Assembly (NCBI GenBank): GCA_022605955.1
Contig: JAKCOZ010000021.1
Coordinates: forward strand, 13,070,161-13,134,160
From: Rallus limicola
Taxonomy: Eukaryota; Chordata; Aves; Gruiformes; Rallidae
Direction: 5' to 3'
Length of the DNA stretch: 64,000 bases
The translations under genes and the position numbers were made by a program. How positions within the stretch are numbered: the first letter of the stretch is position 1; each line of letters begins with the position of its first letter. The notes under the pieces were generated by a model, which was not told where the DNA came from, made no database searches, and was given only the letters and a program-made list of their open reading frames with translations. Shown here piece by piece: positions 13,501 through 26,615 of this stretch.

Positions 13501-16339
13501 GTGCAGCTGGGGGCACATGGTGACATCCCTGATAGCTGTCCTCTGATTTGTTACAGGGGCCATAAAGAAGGAGGTGGTTGTTTCTTTTCTTTGTCCCTGG
13601 GGAAAGGAAAAGAAGCGATCGACATAATTCAGAGCAGATAGATATTGGGGAACTGACACAAGCTAAAGATTCGGAATAATCTGCCTGGGGAAGCTGAGGG
13701 TTCCTTATCAATGAGGATTTAAAGAAATCCCTTCCAGAAAGCATGCAGTTTTGTCCTGCAGCCAGGGCAATGATGAGCTTTCTGCTCCCCAGCCCAGGAG
13801 AGACAGAACAGAACGGGGACATTTCCTTCTCCCAGAGGCAGAGCAGACTACCGTGACTATTCAGGTGGGACCAAGTCCCACCCTGTCCCATCCCATCCTG
13901 TCCCCCCTCCAACCCGAGATCTTATTCAGTTTGCTTGTCTTTATTATTTCATATACAGTCCAGAGGCTTTGGCATCTGTTCTACCAGGAGAAAAAAAGGG
14001 AAGGTGATCTCTTTTCTGAACTGAATTTGCACCCTTTACCAACCCACCCACATCCTTCCCTCCTTGGAGAGGCTGAAGCTGGGGGATGGGACCATCTGCA
14101 TCTGCAAATTATTTGTTTATAAACTGGGCTGTAGATGCATTTTTGTTACTAGAAGCCTTCAGCTTATTGATCTAAGCTCACCTTGTCCCCAACCAAGCAC
14201 TAAGTGTTACACATCCAGCCTGTAACAGCACCGCAGAAGGGACAGGACCAGGGGCTGCAATAAGGCCATAATCTAAGTAAAAACACTGGATCTGTCTGGT
14301 TTTTTGGATCTAATAAATTATGTTGGAATTGTGTGGTTATAAATCCAGGCTGTCCAGTAAACCCAACAACTAATTTGTCAGTCCCTCGTCGAGCAATCTG
14401 ACTCTGCGTTGCAATTGCTCACCATGCAGATAACAAGGTGCCTTACAAATCTCTTGGTTAAATGTCATTTGTTTCAGTGCCATAACATGCTATGGATCAT
14501 TGCTCACACACAGTAACCCAATTATATTAACCTGTGCAGCAATACGGTGTAATGACATGACATTAATGCGAACACTTCAGAGGTTTCCAACAATTTGGTC
14601 TTTCCTCCAAAGGTTTTTTTCTCCTTGAGCATCTTACTCCTTTCTTCCCTCCCCCAATGCTTAGAGGCAAGGCATCATATCTACCCAAACACAGCTAAAA
14701 TCATCTTAATTTCCTAAATAACTGAAGCTCGTTCACAGCTTGGAAAGCAGGCTTGAGCCGTATTAATTGTTGGAATCTCTCCAAATCATAAGTATTGCTG
14801 TTCCTTAGGCTCTTGCTTCTCTTTGGCACTTTTATAAGAATACCTTTTAAATACAGCCCCTTATATTTTGTCAGTATTAATCATGTAACCCTACAGTAGT
14901 GGGGCAAGACAGCGCCTTTAAAACCCAAGTCTACTGAAAGATGAAGCTGTTATTATTTGCCAGTATCAGAAAAAAAAAAAGCTGGCTAGAAATGCTAGCA
15001 AGTCCCTTGGCTGATTTGCCTTCCATTTGCATTGCTGCAATGGGCACTGAGTTAAAAAACAGACACAACAAGGTACATTTGATAAAATCACGTTATTTGG
15101 GCACCTAGGAATAAAAATAGTGAAGGAGGTTACTATAGAATAACAGGGTGTTGGGTTGTTTGGTTTTTTCTTAGTAAAAGGCAAATGAATTTTAAAATGT
15201 TGCTGAAAATTTCCTTTATTCTTATTTCTGAGAGGAAAACAGAAGAACACTGAGGAGTTTCACTAGCTGTCACTGAAAAAAAGAATCTCCAGAGAGCTGT
15301 AGAGAGGTTGCAAGAGGGTAACCAGCCAGTTCAGAGAGGGATGCAGGTCCGATAGAAAGATGTGAAGGATTTATAGCTCTGTAGCTGTTTTCCATCATTA
15401 CAGTGCATGGGGAGTGGGATAGGGGACGGATTCTGATCCTTCAGTGACCCGTCACTCTCTGCATGGTTTGCTGGTGAAGGTGAGACAAGTGGAGTAACGT
15501 GCCCACAGCCTGTGCTCAGAATATGCCCCCGTGTTTCTGTGTGTTTATGGCTTTTTTTTCAGCTTCTGCAGAGAAGGCAAGTAACCCTCTCGTAAGCATT
15601 GGGCTAAACATGCTGATATCAGCTAAACTGAGCTTCTCTAGGAAGAGTTTTAGTAGGTAAAGAAATAAAGAGGCTCATCTATGACAAATCTTACCTGACA
15701 CAAACATATTTTGATCAGCCCGACACAATCTGTAACAGGCGCATCTAAATATTATGAAGAAATATGTGGTGATCGGCTCCAAATACACAGCCTGTAATGT
15801 ATACTTGCTAAATTCTTTCCATTGTGCTGTTAAATGCATCCAGCTGTCCATACGTTAAAGTTAAATATACTGTACTATAAAACTGAACTGAGAGTGGAAA
15901 CTATTAAAATAAACCCAGCTATTTCCCTGTTCCCCCTCTCCCTCCCAATCGAGTATATTTTAGTTGGGGAAGGAGGAGAGTTATAACAACAATTATTTGA
16001 TGTGGTGCATGGCAATGTCAGGGGGAGAGGGGAGCGTGAGCGGCAGGGAATGGGAGCAGCCCTAGTCTGATGAGTGAGGAGAAATGGAGGGGAATATTCT
16101 GGGTGACCTCAGAGGGGGCAAAGGATCTTTCTTGTGAGGAGCAAGCAAAACCCTGCCTGGCTGAGTTCGCCGTGCATAAAAACGGTGTATGGGAAAAGGC
16201 AGGGAGAGGGTGATGTTGTCATGGGTGAAGGAAGAAGTCTTGGGGAGCCATGGTAATCTATCTCATAAAGGCACAAAACACCTTTTTTTTTCTTTTAAAG
16301 AAGCTTTGGGATCCATGGTTTTCAAAGTGTGTCCTAACA
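7531..16339. other. Intergenic DNA, no gene seen
   Basis: Mixed composition. Apart from T-rich tracts (7783-7806) and a slightly GC-richer stretch around 8500-9900 with overlapping chance frames on both strands, I see no gene, RNA gene or identifiable transposon. The block at 14300-14600 is repeat-free and CNE-like, but without a distinctive motif cluster. Confidence 0.75.
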
Positions 16340-16582
16340 GTTGATTTTCTTTGGTTTCTTATTTATCATTATTTTATCATTAGCTGCTATAGAAAAAGCA
16401 GAGATACAACAGCAAGAAGAACGGAAGCAGGAAGGATTTGCAGTTCTTACGAGCAGTGCAGGTTCCTGTCTCATGTCCTAGGATCAGAATATCAAACTGA
16501 AAATGATTTTATCCGGTGGCTGGAGAAAGAGGAACTTCATAGAAAAGCAATAGCTGACGAGAAAATATTTTTTTTCTAACTA
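16340..16582 (+). other. Exon-like segment with strong acceptor (unconfirmed)
   Basis: A long T-rich tract (about 16345-16380) ends in TTAG at 16380-16383, a good splice-acceptor pattern. It is followed by about 195 nt open in one frame to a stop at 16577-16579. The encoded peptide is charged and Lys/Glu-rich, but I recognise no family. It could be a non-coding RNA exon, a decayed pseudogene or chance. Confidence 0.12.
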
Positions 16583-16989
16583 ACTTTCATCACATATTTC
16601 TAAGGAAGTGAGGCTTGTATCATCTGTCTGACATGCAATTTCCATATTTTTTTTTAAATCAGTGAAAGACAGATACCAAACACACTGCTCCTGCTGAAGG
16701 AAAGGTAATTACAGCTCAGCCCTTATTCATTTTGAGAGGCAGCAGCCCTGCACGCTGTCGGGCTACTTGCCCAGCTAGAGTCAAAAGGTGCAAGAGGGAT
16801 GGCTCCACTGTAGATAAAGCCAAAACCTAATATATTACATCTTTTTTTTGTCTCAGTTTTGCTTAAAGCAATGCCCATACAGAGCAGGGAAATATCTCTC
16901 AGTCAGTCACTCTATTACCACCGAGGCACAGAGGTCCCCCAGCCTGTGGAGGTCCTGGTAGCCAGAGGATGAGCTTTGCTCCCCAAGCC

Positions 16990-17006
16990 AACACACACAC
17001 ACACAC
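16990..17006. repeat. (AC)n microsatellite
   Basis: A short run of about eight AC units followed by a C-rich stretch. Confidence 0.85.
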
Positions 17007-17330
17007 CTCCCCCCCTCATTCCCAAGAAGTCCATTGGGCACACAATTGGACTTCATTTCATGGTAAATTTGCCAGATGTTTAATTACATGTGATTGTGCT
17101 GGCTAATATGCTTATCTAGAAATATGGAAGAAAACAAATCTGGACAGCAGAGAAGGGATAAGTGGTTTCAAGCAGTGATGTGAACTGGTGGCCAAGCCCT
17201 CATAGAATATTTCCCCATCCCATCTGTGAGCATTATTGCCCAGATCAGGTGATGGTTCAGATTTAAACATCCTGTCCAAACAAGTGCAAATCAGTTTTGT
17301 CCACCACTACTTCTCAGCGAGTAATAAACG

Positions 17331-17377
17331 TTAAATAAAATAAACAAATAAATAAACAAACAAATAAATAAATAAAG
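17331..17377. repeat. (TAAA/CAAA)n tetranucleotide repeat
   Basis: Imperfect AAAT/AAAC units with no interruption longer than a base. Confidence 0.9.
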
Positions 17378-17508
17378 GGAGCTGTTCCAACATCACTTTT
17401 ACAACACGCCAGATGGTGCTCTGTGATGTGCTTGAGATTTATGCCACTGTAGTGTGATGCAAACACTGACTGCATCATACCTGTGCAGTGTGTCAGAGGC
17501 AGGGACAT

Positions 17509-17564
17509 TGTACCATCACTATACCAACACTGTACCATCACTATACCAGCACTGTACCATCACT
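17509..17564. repeat. 22-bp minisatellite, about 2.5 copies
   Basis: Unit TGTACCATCACTATACCA plus A/GCAC, at 17509-17530, 17531-17552 and a partial copy at 17553-17564. One substitution separates the two full copies. Confidence 0.9.
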
Positions 17565-18529
17565 GTGCTGTCAGCCAGAGCATTCACTGCTTGTTAGGGC
17601 TGGAAGCCAAGCTTCATATGCCCCATTTTATTGAACTCTGTGGATCAAAAAAGCATAAAAATCAGAGGTGGGAGTGTAGTTTTACTCTGTTCTCATGGAA
17701 TCACTTGGAATTTTTTTGGTTTGGTTTTTGTGGTTTTTTGTTTATTTCCTTTTGTTTTGGTCACAAAATTCCAGAGCTGTTTTTCTAAATGCGAGCGTTA
17801 GCCAAAGTAAAATCTTGTCTATAAACAAGATTATTCATCATGAGGGCGTCCACTTCAACGGTTATTTCCATATCACAAGCAAAGCACAGTTGAAGGCAAT
17901 GGCCTCCACTCTGTAGGAGGATGGAAATGCTGTCCAGCCTGGCTGTCAGTCGGACAAGATGTGGCAGGTTTAAAACACAGCAAGCGTGAGCTGAGCGCTT
18001 CGTACAGCGCAGTCGGGTTCAAATCTTTGCTGATGATTCATGCAAAAAGTGCACGTGATCCTCTTTCCTGCTCTGTTGATGTCTATCAACAGCAAGGTGT
18101 TTTTCCAGTACCGAGAAGTAATCCACTTAGTCCCCAATTATTTAATGCCGTGAGACTATCTCATTGCTGTTTCTCCTCTTGACAGCTCAGGCAGCAGCAA
18201 TACACCATATCTGAACCCTTAAGTACGTCTGCCTGGAGGCTCGCTATCGAATACTGCAGAGGTCAGGGCCTCAGGGTGTCAGTGACAAAGAGAAGACTGT
18301 GGAGAAACCTTCTGGGGTGAGGAGAGTGACGGATAAATCAGCTGCCTGTATGGATGAATGCGTGGGCATGGGAAGCAGCTCGGTTGTTGAGATTTTGCCA
18401 AAAGGGAAGGGAAGGTGGAGGGAGATGTTTCTGATATGAAGTGTCCAGCGTATATCATTGGCACTTTGCGGTGGCATTTTTTAAAATAGATGTCCCCCTG
18501 TCACACATACACACAGAGGGTGCACAGGA

Positions 18530-18800
18530 ATAGCAAAATCAAGTCATGTTAAAATGTCCTCGGATCACATCAGCAATAGCTTTCGTAGCTCTGACGGCCT
18601 CAAATCCTTCTCTCATGTCATACACTTGAGATGGGAGTGCAAGGCGCTATTTGCCAAGTGTCAGCTTTCAGGAGTGTTCGGTATCAGCCTACAACTATCG
18701 AAAGGCAAATTAAAGGTGAACTAGAGCAATCTGTGCAGTGGAGAGTGTAAATGTGTGAGATAAGAGGGTTTTGACGCCGATCCAAGTTGCTTCCTCTCTC
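18530..18800. promoter_or_regulatory. Candidate conserved non-coding block
   Basis: Repeat-free stretch of mixed composition with unusually many isolated CpGs for the desert (CCTCGGATC, TTTCGTAGC, GACGGCC, TGTTCGG, TATCGAAAG, GACGCCG). Retained CpGs in intergenic DNA can mark constrained, hypomethylated regulatory DNA. This is weak evidence. Confidence 0.2.
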
Positions 18801-21800
18801 TCCTGTATCCCTGATATAGGTAGGGGGGGAAAAAACAGCTTTCCAAAAGCCATTTCTGCTGCTACCTTCTAATCTGCTCTAATTTTTCCTCCTCTTACAC
18901 ACTGATTCCCCTGCACATTTTATTTTGTTTTTTTTCAATAGGAGAGATCTTTGTTTCAAGATATACAAATGCACTTTGCACTTCCACAGCTGGTTTTGAT
19001 CCAGTGATTTCCAACAGCTTCATGGATGGGCTTTCAGCACCTTGGAGGGATGAGAAATGCACTTTTACAGCCCAAGAGCCCTATGTCCTAAGGGAACTTT
19101 TGCAACCTTCCACCCTAGGTAGCCACTTACGCCTGCAAACAGAGAATTTAACTTCCTGGCTTTGAAGCATTTTTCTCTCAGCTTGCACGACAAGGATGGG
19201 GAGCAAGAAACTAGGTGTTTTGCAGTGCAGAGACATGAAACGATGTGACCTGACCCTGCAGCAGCTCAGTGACAGGCTGGAGGAGTCCCCAGCTCCTCCC
19301 CAGCCGCTCTCTCTGCCGTCCCTGCCAGAAAACATCCCCTTTCTATTTCCCACCCATCCACGGCAGGTGTTGTAAGAACAGCATGGTTCCCGTGCCATCC
19401 ATGGTAGGCTGGACTTTTCAAAGGTGTGTGATGAGGTTTGGTGACTGATTCCCACTGAAAATATGTTGCAAATGGACATTTAATGCTCTCTGGCTCTGCT
19501 GACAGCCTCATCTCTTGCTGGGTTAATGGCCTTAGATCCTTTTCCTTCCCAAGCCCGGTGCAATTGTTTTATAAAAGCTGCATAGCCCACCCCATGACAA
19601 TCTTTCACCAGCTTTAAAATCCTCTTTGGTTCAGGTCTTGCAGCATTTGCTAGACTTAAGTAGTTTGACAGAGTGGGGATTGTTGGCCTTTGCTCAGCCG
19701 GTAGGTAAATAAAAGCCCGGCTCCCTTTTCTTCTGCTAAGAGTAAAATGATGCATTGACAAAGGGCACGATGCATATTCACCTCCATTCATCCCTCCTGT
19801 TACTCATTTCCGTCGCAACGTGAGGATGCCCCCATTCAATTACCTCTGCTGAGGACACGGCCTGGCGAGAGGTGCATGGTGGGATGGCGGAGCAGAGCAC
19901 GGCGTCAGAAGCGGTGGGCAGACCCTGTGCCCTCTACATCAAACTCACTGGTGGTTTCAGAAAGGCACATAATGAAGAGAGCACTGGCCTTTCCCAGGCC
20001 TGACACTGTCCTTCAGGTGACATTGGAGCAAATACATACCTATGCCTATGCCTTTGCCCATGCTCATGCAAATACCAACATGACCAGTTTCTCCTCCCAT
20101 TCTCCTACCATTGTACAACTGCTAATTTACAGGGTGAATTTGTTTAAAAAACAATGTAAGGATGGAGGCAAAGCTGTGGGGAGATATTTGCTGATGGTAA
20201 AAGCCCTGCAGACTTTGTCTGTAACTAAATGCTTTCAGACTAGATTTCAGGGTGCCCAAGTGATGGCCATGAGCAACCTGAGGCACCCCACCTCGACCCC
20301 TCCGAACTCCTTGACAGAGACAGGTTACTTGCAAAATTGTGGCTTTTGCGGGTTTTTTTGCCAATGTAGCTTATGATGCCTTGCTGGAGGTCAACATCTG
20401 TAAGGAGATGAAATCTCTGATGTACTTAACTCCGCAGGCAGACCGCCACTGCCTACTGACAAAGCATTTCTAGGGAAGATAAAGGTTTTGCTGCTGTTTA
20501 ATTAGGGAACCAGGGAGAATCAGAGGTCTGTGTGACTGCTCAGTAAGGGAGCCCTCCCTTGTCTCTAGAGCAGGAATCAGTAATAGCCATTTCACAGGAT
20601 TCTGTCCTGCATGTAGATTCAGAAGTTTGTCCCAAAACAACAATTAAAGATCTGTTAATGACAACGGATAAATTGAGAAATAAAGGGATTTGTATGAGCT
20701 GGTTTTTTTTCCTGCAATGGTACTATCCAGAGAGAACTTTCTCCCTCCATAAACATTTATCTTGTACTCCAAGCCCACTGGCCAACTCCCCAGCCAGTAT
20801 CTGTCTGATTTGCTGCCCTGACTTCAGCAAAGCTACTCTCACTGCCACCAGCGCAGGACGAGGCTGTTAGCAGAGCACACTCAGCAGCTTCCAAGTTCTT
20901 GGGTATTCAAATGCTCTAAGCAACTATCAAAACCACTGGTTTATAGCTGTCTTGTGACTGAATTTTTATCCCAATAAAGTCACTCTTCTATCTTTTAAAC
21001 AGTAAGTCACCTCTGCAAAGCTCCTTTCCTGCTCCGTGTGAGCGGAACAAGAGGGAATGAAAGAAGATGCTGCCACTTCAAACCACAAAAAAATAAATCC
21101 CAAACTGGTCCAATTGGCTGGGGTACAGATTCTTACTGTCCACCTACACAAGTCACCTGCCCTTGATGGATGGATTTTATTTATCTATTTATTTTGCCGA
21201 TGCTTTTGCAAAAATCCAAAGGGAAGCAAGCCACAAAAAGAAATGCTGTCACTGGGAAGTTAGTCATTAACAGCCAAGTGTCTCCCAGACAAGACAGAGA
21301 TGCTGCAGCCTCTCTGAAGTTTGCATGTCATTATGGAAGGATGTTGTGATGTGACAGACAGAAGGATTTAAGACAGATCTTTTCCTTGCCCAGGGTCCCT
21401 TCTGTTTCTGCGGTGTTTATATGGGATCACTGAGCTATATCAAGCATTCAGTATCAAATGCATGAAGTACTATCCACATGTATCACCCGTCAAGAAAGAT
21501 TAACTTTTCACTGCACAGCAGCACAGAAACACTCCCAGGGCAAAGAAGGACTGCCCAGACAGAAATCTTTCTTTTGCTTCCCTCCACTCCTCTCATTAAA
21601 ACTGTAGGTGGCTGATGAAAATGGCTTACCTAGCACAGAGACGAATGGCCAAGAGCTAATTTGCTGCAGGAATCGACTCTCTTGCGGTTCTAGATATAAC
21701 AGTGATTTGACAGCGCCATAAAAGTGCTTAAACCACTTTGCTGAATCAAGTCTGCATCCAGAATTGGATTAAAAACATAACTGAACTGGTATTTAATGTC

Positions 21801-23950
21801 AATTATTTTATACTGTACCTGCCCCTGAAGGGATAAACAAAATACCCCATCTCTGCCCCCTAAATTCTTGTCAGAGCCAGTCAGAACATCACAATCCTAT
21901 TTAACCATGAGAGAGGTCAGGATTTCCCCCAGGACCTAGATTTCAGTTGTAACCAGGTTCAGCACCACCATCCTTGAGGATACAAGTTGGTTAGCCCCAG
22001 GTCCTCCTCAGGGTTTGGTGTCCATCCCCACATCATATGGGGAAGAGCTGAACCTTCTGATCTAGCTGTGGACCTGTCCCACAACGTCTCTGCCACTCTC
22101 CACTGACCACGCTGGGCACATTTAATGGGCTGGCTCAAACAAAGATAGTGTGAAAAGCTTCCCAGATTTCTTCTCACGGGCCATCACCCCTGTGCAGGGC
22201 ATAAGTCCTCACTCAACAGCCTGTTTTTCCCTTCTGTGTTTTAACAGCGACAGGCACAGAGGAAGATGGTCCGGTGAGCATCGCTGCTCTGCTCACCAGC
22301 CAGGGCTCATCCTGTGTTACATCATGCAGCACACCATTTTTTTGTCTTAAACGAGTCGGCCAGGACCCATGAAATGAAAGCACCTCAAACAGTCCTGGAA
22401 AAGCCAGATCAGCACAGCTGACTGCTGAGAGTACCCCAGCACCAACCAGCAGCTTCATCTTTTTAACACAAGCCAGGCTTGCAGCAGGATCAAAACCAGG
22501 AGAGCTGGTGCTGGCTTCAGCTTTGGCTGAGAAGTGATCTGACTTTAGTGATTGTGGTGTGCAAAGAGGTTACTGGGGTCTGCATGGCAACAACAGACAC
22601 ACATGCCAGGAGAAGCCTTTCACAGTGCAAAGCTGTTTTGCTGTCTCCTGGCCCATATTTCCCAGAGGAGACAAGAAACAGGCTTAGGGATGTTTTTTTT
22701 CAGTGCAAGATCCATGGTTATACCTCACATGTATCTCAACTAATCTAATCACAGAGTGTTAATGAAACTAGACCTAAAAGAGTACTAATAATCAATTCAC
22801 TAATATTATGTACCACAGACCTATCACCCCTGCTTGCTTTTGTTTTTCAGTGCTGTTTTATTTTCTCATACAGAACAATCAAGTGGAATGACTACCTGCA
22901 CTTTAAAACTCTACCAGCATTTTAAAAAATTCCCTATTGGTGATATTTTAGTGATGATTCACTTCAAGTAGCCATTAAAACAATTTAACAAGGGGCATTT
23001 CCTAGCAGAGCTGAAAGAAGAGAGACCCGAGTTCAAAGACTGGGTGTTGCTGAACTGCTGCTTCCACAATTAGTGTGTTTCTCTCCACAAGCAATGCGTG
23101 ATAGAAGCAATTTTCCAAAGAGAAGGAAAAGCATTTTGCACTGACGGGATGTGCAGCAGGAGGAGAGGAGGCAGGGAAAGTTCGCTGTTTGATGCCCTTA
23201 ATCCTATTATCTGTAGAAGCATCACAAAGCGGGAGTGTAAGAGCTCCTGAAACAGGAACAGAAGAACAGACTGTATTTTCTTCATGCCCTTCCTCAAAAG
23301 TTAAACCAGTCTTTTTTCTGTGTTATTGTGCCAAGACCTGCTTACACAGAGAACACGAATTGCCTGGCAGTGATGACAAGCTTAGATACATCACATCGTG
23401 TGCAGGAGAGATGGACACACAGAACTGGGGTCCCAGTCTCAGAAGAGATTGACGATCCTCAGATACCAGGACTACTACACAAAGAAGAGGGTTAGATCAC
23501 ATTTCCTCTGTAGTTTGCACCTGACATTTATTTTTTTCACAGTGAGTTCATACTTAACATGAGGTTTGGTGTTCAGCCTGGGAAACATGAAACATCTTGG
23601 CCCTTAATACTATTTTTGTACTTTTATCAGAGGGAAGAGCTCTTCTTTTGTTCACCCTTTTCTACATCACCTCAAGCAGGGCAAGTCCCTCAGACACGAT
23701 TGCAATTTAATATATAATGCTAAAAATTAAAATCTGCTTGACAGGGCAAAGAGAGCATATTTTACTACATTTATAACTTCAGCCTGACACTTCTTGTGCA
23801 TCAAATCCTCCAACCTGCAATAGGAAGGCTCACAGTAAGATGCCAACTACAAATACCAATGTATTTGGCTTGATGTGACTGCTTCTGCATGCAAACACAG
23901 AAATAATGTAATAAGCTTCTTTGCTTCAGCCACATAGAAACATCCCCTAC

Positions 23951-24001
23951 CAAAACAAAACAAAACAAAAAGCTACCACCAAACTTGACTTTTTTTTTTT
24001 T
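23951..24001. repeat. (CAAAA)4 and T12 simple repeats
   Basis: CAAAA units at 23951-23971 and T12 at 23990-24001. The two are 18 bp apart and partly complementary. Confidence 0.9.
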
Positions 24002-24009
24002 AAAGAAAA

Positions 24010-24340
24010 AGGCAATTTTTCACATTTTAATAGCTTTCACTCCATGTCTTAATAAATGCATGTTTGTTGATTTGTGTAAGCATGATGTAGGATTCTGCAA
24101 ATGAATGTAATCTGCAACAAGGGGATAGCTAACCACTAGCTAACACTTTTGAATAATGAATCCCTACTGTATCAGATGGACGCTATTCATAATAATTCCT
24201 TGCTTTTCTCATTTTGTCGTGTACAGTAGCGATTAATCAATTTGCAGTGTTATGTCACCCGCAACAAATTGCTAGCACCAAGACAAATTTATTGCTTTAT
24301 GATAAAAGAACTTGTTTAGGTAGAAATAAATTAAATTTGG
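24010..24340. promoter_or_regulatory. Candidate conserved enhancer
   Basis: Repeat-free AT-rich block with many homeodomain/POU-like cores: ATGAATGTAAT, AATAATGAAT, CATAATAATT, GATTAATCAATTTG, AAATTTATTGC. It is flanked by simple repeats and ordinary sequence. This is a judgement from texture only. Confidence 0.25.
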
Positions 24341-25467
24341 GGGTTGTTATTTGCGTTTGATGTTTACATATATGACCCATGCTGCACAGGCCAGCAGAGG
24401 TAAGGGTATCCAATTATTACGCCGGTGTTTTGAGGATAGTTCAAAGAGATGCAAAAGCAAATGGTATGTTTGTACATCTAAGTAGTCCTTGAAGACAGCG
24501 AGTCCTCCTGGGAACTCTCTGTGCCATGAATGAGGCTCTTCAGAAGAATTTGGAAGGATTATCAGGGAATAGACTTGTGCTCTCAGTGTTTCTTCCATGT
24601 TAAGATTGTTTGATGCACTTTGTTCTGGGGGATCTAGAGGTGAAGCATCTCCCAGGGCCCTGAAGAGTGACATTTTCACAGCTCTTCTGCTGCAGATGAT
24701 GCTGCTTCATGGAAAGGGATTCAGCAGAAGAAGCTTTTCTGGGAAGAGACAGGGACATCTGTTGCCAGGCTGCATGCTGCCCTGCCACCTCTCTCTGCAG
24801 GCGGTGCACCCATGTTCCATGAACTGTCCAGCTGTGAGCCCAGCAGCCAGAGGTTTGGTGCTGGAAACCAAGGGCTTCTTGTCTGCTCTGGCTCCTGCAG
24901 CTGGATGCTGCCTCTGGGCTGCTTCCCAAGGCTGTTGCCAGATATGGACAGCCCCAAGGGCACACAGACTGATTAACTCCTAGCAATAACAATGCCCAAA
25001 TTGCTGTATGGGTTTGGGTGGGTTTTTTCATTTGGTTGGGTTGGGGTTTTTTTAGTTTTCTTCAACCTTTGACAGGCTCCAATCTCATGTTAGCTGCTCC
25101 TCCATAAATCTTACTTTTCCTCATACTTTCTCCTCCCCAGTGCTGCAGAAATCACTTTGACTCTTTCTCCCTGGGTTAAATGCTGCTGTTACTTCTCTTT
25201 CTTTGCTTATTTCTTCCACTCTTCACTTTTTCTCATTTCTCGTATTCCTGACCAGGCATTTTCTGTAGCTCTGGATAATACCTCTCCCTTTCCTGCTACC
25301 CTCTGCTAATGTCCTTGTCAGCTGCCTTCTGAATCATTGCTGCACCATCCCAAAAGATGGTTAACTGAGATTACCCCGTGCTGGAACTGCAAGACAGAGA
25401 AAGCCCAATGTGTCAAACAGTTCTTCCCCCCACATACTCCAGTTTCTCAAGGTGACCCCAAACTCTT

Positions 25468-25654
25468 GAGGAGGAGAGGAGAGAAAGGAGAAGAGAGGAG
25501 AGGAGAGGAGAGGAGAGGAGAGGAGAGGAGAGGAGAGGAGAGGAGAGGAGAGGAGAGGAGAGGAGAGGAGAGGAGAGGAGAGGAGAGGAGAGGAGAGGAG
25601 AGGAGAGGAGAGGGGAGGGGAGGGGAGGGGAGGAGAGGAGAGGAGAGGAGAGGA
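25468..25654. repeat. (AGAGG)n pentanucleotide microsatellite
   Basis: About 187 bp of homopurine sequence. It is near-perfect AGAGG units from about 25491 to 25610, then four AGGGG variants (25611-25630), then AGAGG again. Long open frames through it on both strands are by-products of the repeat. The block is a mirror-type polypurine tract able to form triplex DNA. Confidence 0.98.
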
Positions 25655-26389
25655 TGCTCAGTGTCTGAGTGCATAACCTCTTCTCTGGGGGTACAGACAA
25701 ACCTCACAGAGACCTGTGGTCAGACAGGAATAAACATCATCAAGAGTTTGTGGGAGTGTGAGGACACCACTACCCATCATTTATTTTACTCATCATTGAA
25801 ATCCCCTCCACCCAGAGCATTTGGCTCCTAGAGACCATCCACACAATTTGAACAGGAGTGTGGACAGCACCTGAAAAAATTATATACTCCTAAAATTCAG
25901 GTCAAAGCCTATTGGGAAATCCAAGTTTCACCAGACTCAGAGAGTTCCTCCAGAATTTTGCCAGCATAACTAGTCTCAAAGGGTTCTAATGTTCGTCAAT
26001 GACAGCACAGTAATGGCCTATTAATTAGCCAGTTTCTATCAACACCCACAGTGCAATTTTATTACCCATGACGGCAGCCAGCCTTTGATAGCAATCTGCC
26101 CTCAGAATCAGGTGAGGGAGTTTTCACGCTTGCTGGGTTGTCCTCATCACTGACAATATCTGATGAAATCAAACCTTTCTCACCATTGAATATTCCTGAA
26201 TCAGGAGTTGGAAAAAAAAAAAAAAAGAAAAAGGAATCATCCCAAATAACATTCTTTTCTGTATCTTATTCCTGGTTTTGTTTGATACATCATCTCCTCC
26301 TGCATTGGAGCCAGGTGGTTCAAAACCTACCATGGCCATAATGAGAAAACATACAGTGACAGAGAGCTGGGGGTTGTTTAAATGAATAC

Positions 26390-26615
26390 CTTTATTTTTG
26401 GTGTAAAAGAAGCCTAAGCATATTATTAGGTTTTTTTAATTCTCTTTATGTCACAACCAAATTATAACATCATCGTGCTGGCTAATGCACGATGTGCTAC
26501 ACTGCTATCCACATTCCAATGGGAGGTGTAATTGGGGCATGTAGGGAAGCATACAGAATTAATTTTAAATAACTACCAATTTAGCACAGGGCTATAAACA
26601 GCTAATTTCTCCTCT
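26390..26615. promoter_or_regulatory. Candidate conserved enhancer with an 8-bp inverted repeat
   Basis: Repeat-free block with homeodomain cores (GTGTAATTGG, AATTAATTTTAAAT, GCTAATTTC), an ATTCCAATGG CCAAT-type site and the perfect inverted repeat CATCGTGC/GCACGATG at 26471-26494. Confidence 0.25.

Larger units (their letters stand above)
17565..25467. other. Intergenic DNA, no gene seen
   Basis: No defensible gene. It contains the candidate blocks at 18530-18800 and 24010-24340, a short CCTATG-like repeat near 20038-20062 next to an octamer ATGCAAAT (20066-20073), and a repeat-free stretch at 19560-19800. Frames at 24597-25031 overlap on both strands and look like chance. Confidence 0.75.

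Noticed and set aside
17198..17225. CR1 end signature (TCATAGAATATT)
   Set aside because: There is no following CR1 sequence; this is a coincidental hexamer.
17985..18025. Possible tRNA or SINE B-box (GGTTCAAATC)
   Set aside because: The five bases on either side of the loop do not pair, and no A-box or cloverleaf can be built upstream.
25337..25831. 164-codon frame with repeated Gly-Glu-Glu-Arg-Arg units
   Set aside because: It is the translation of the AGAGG microsatellite.
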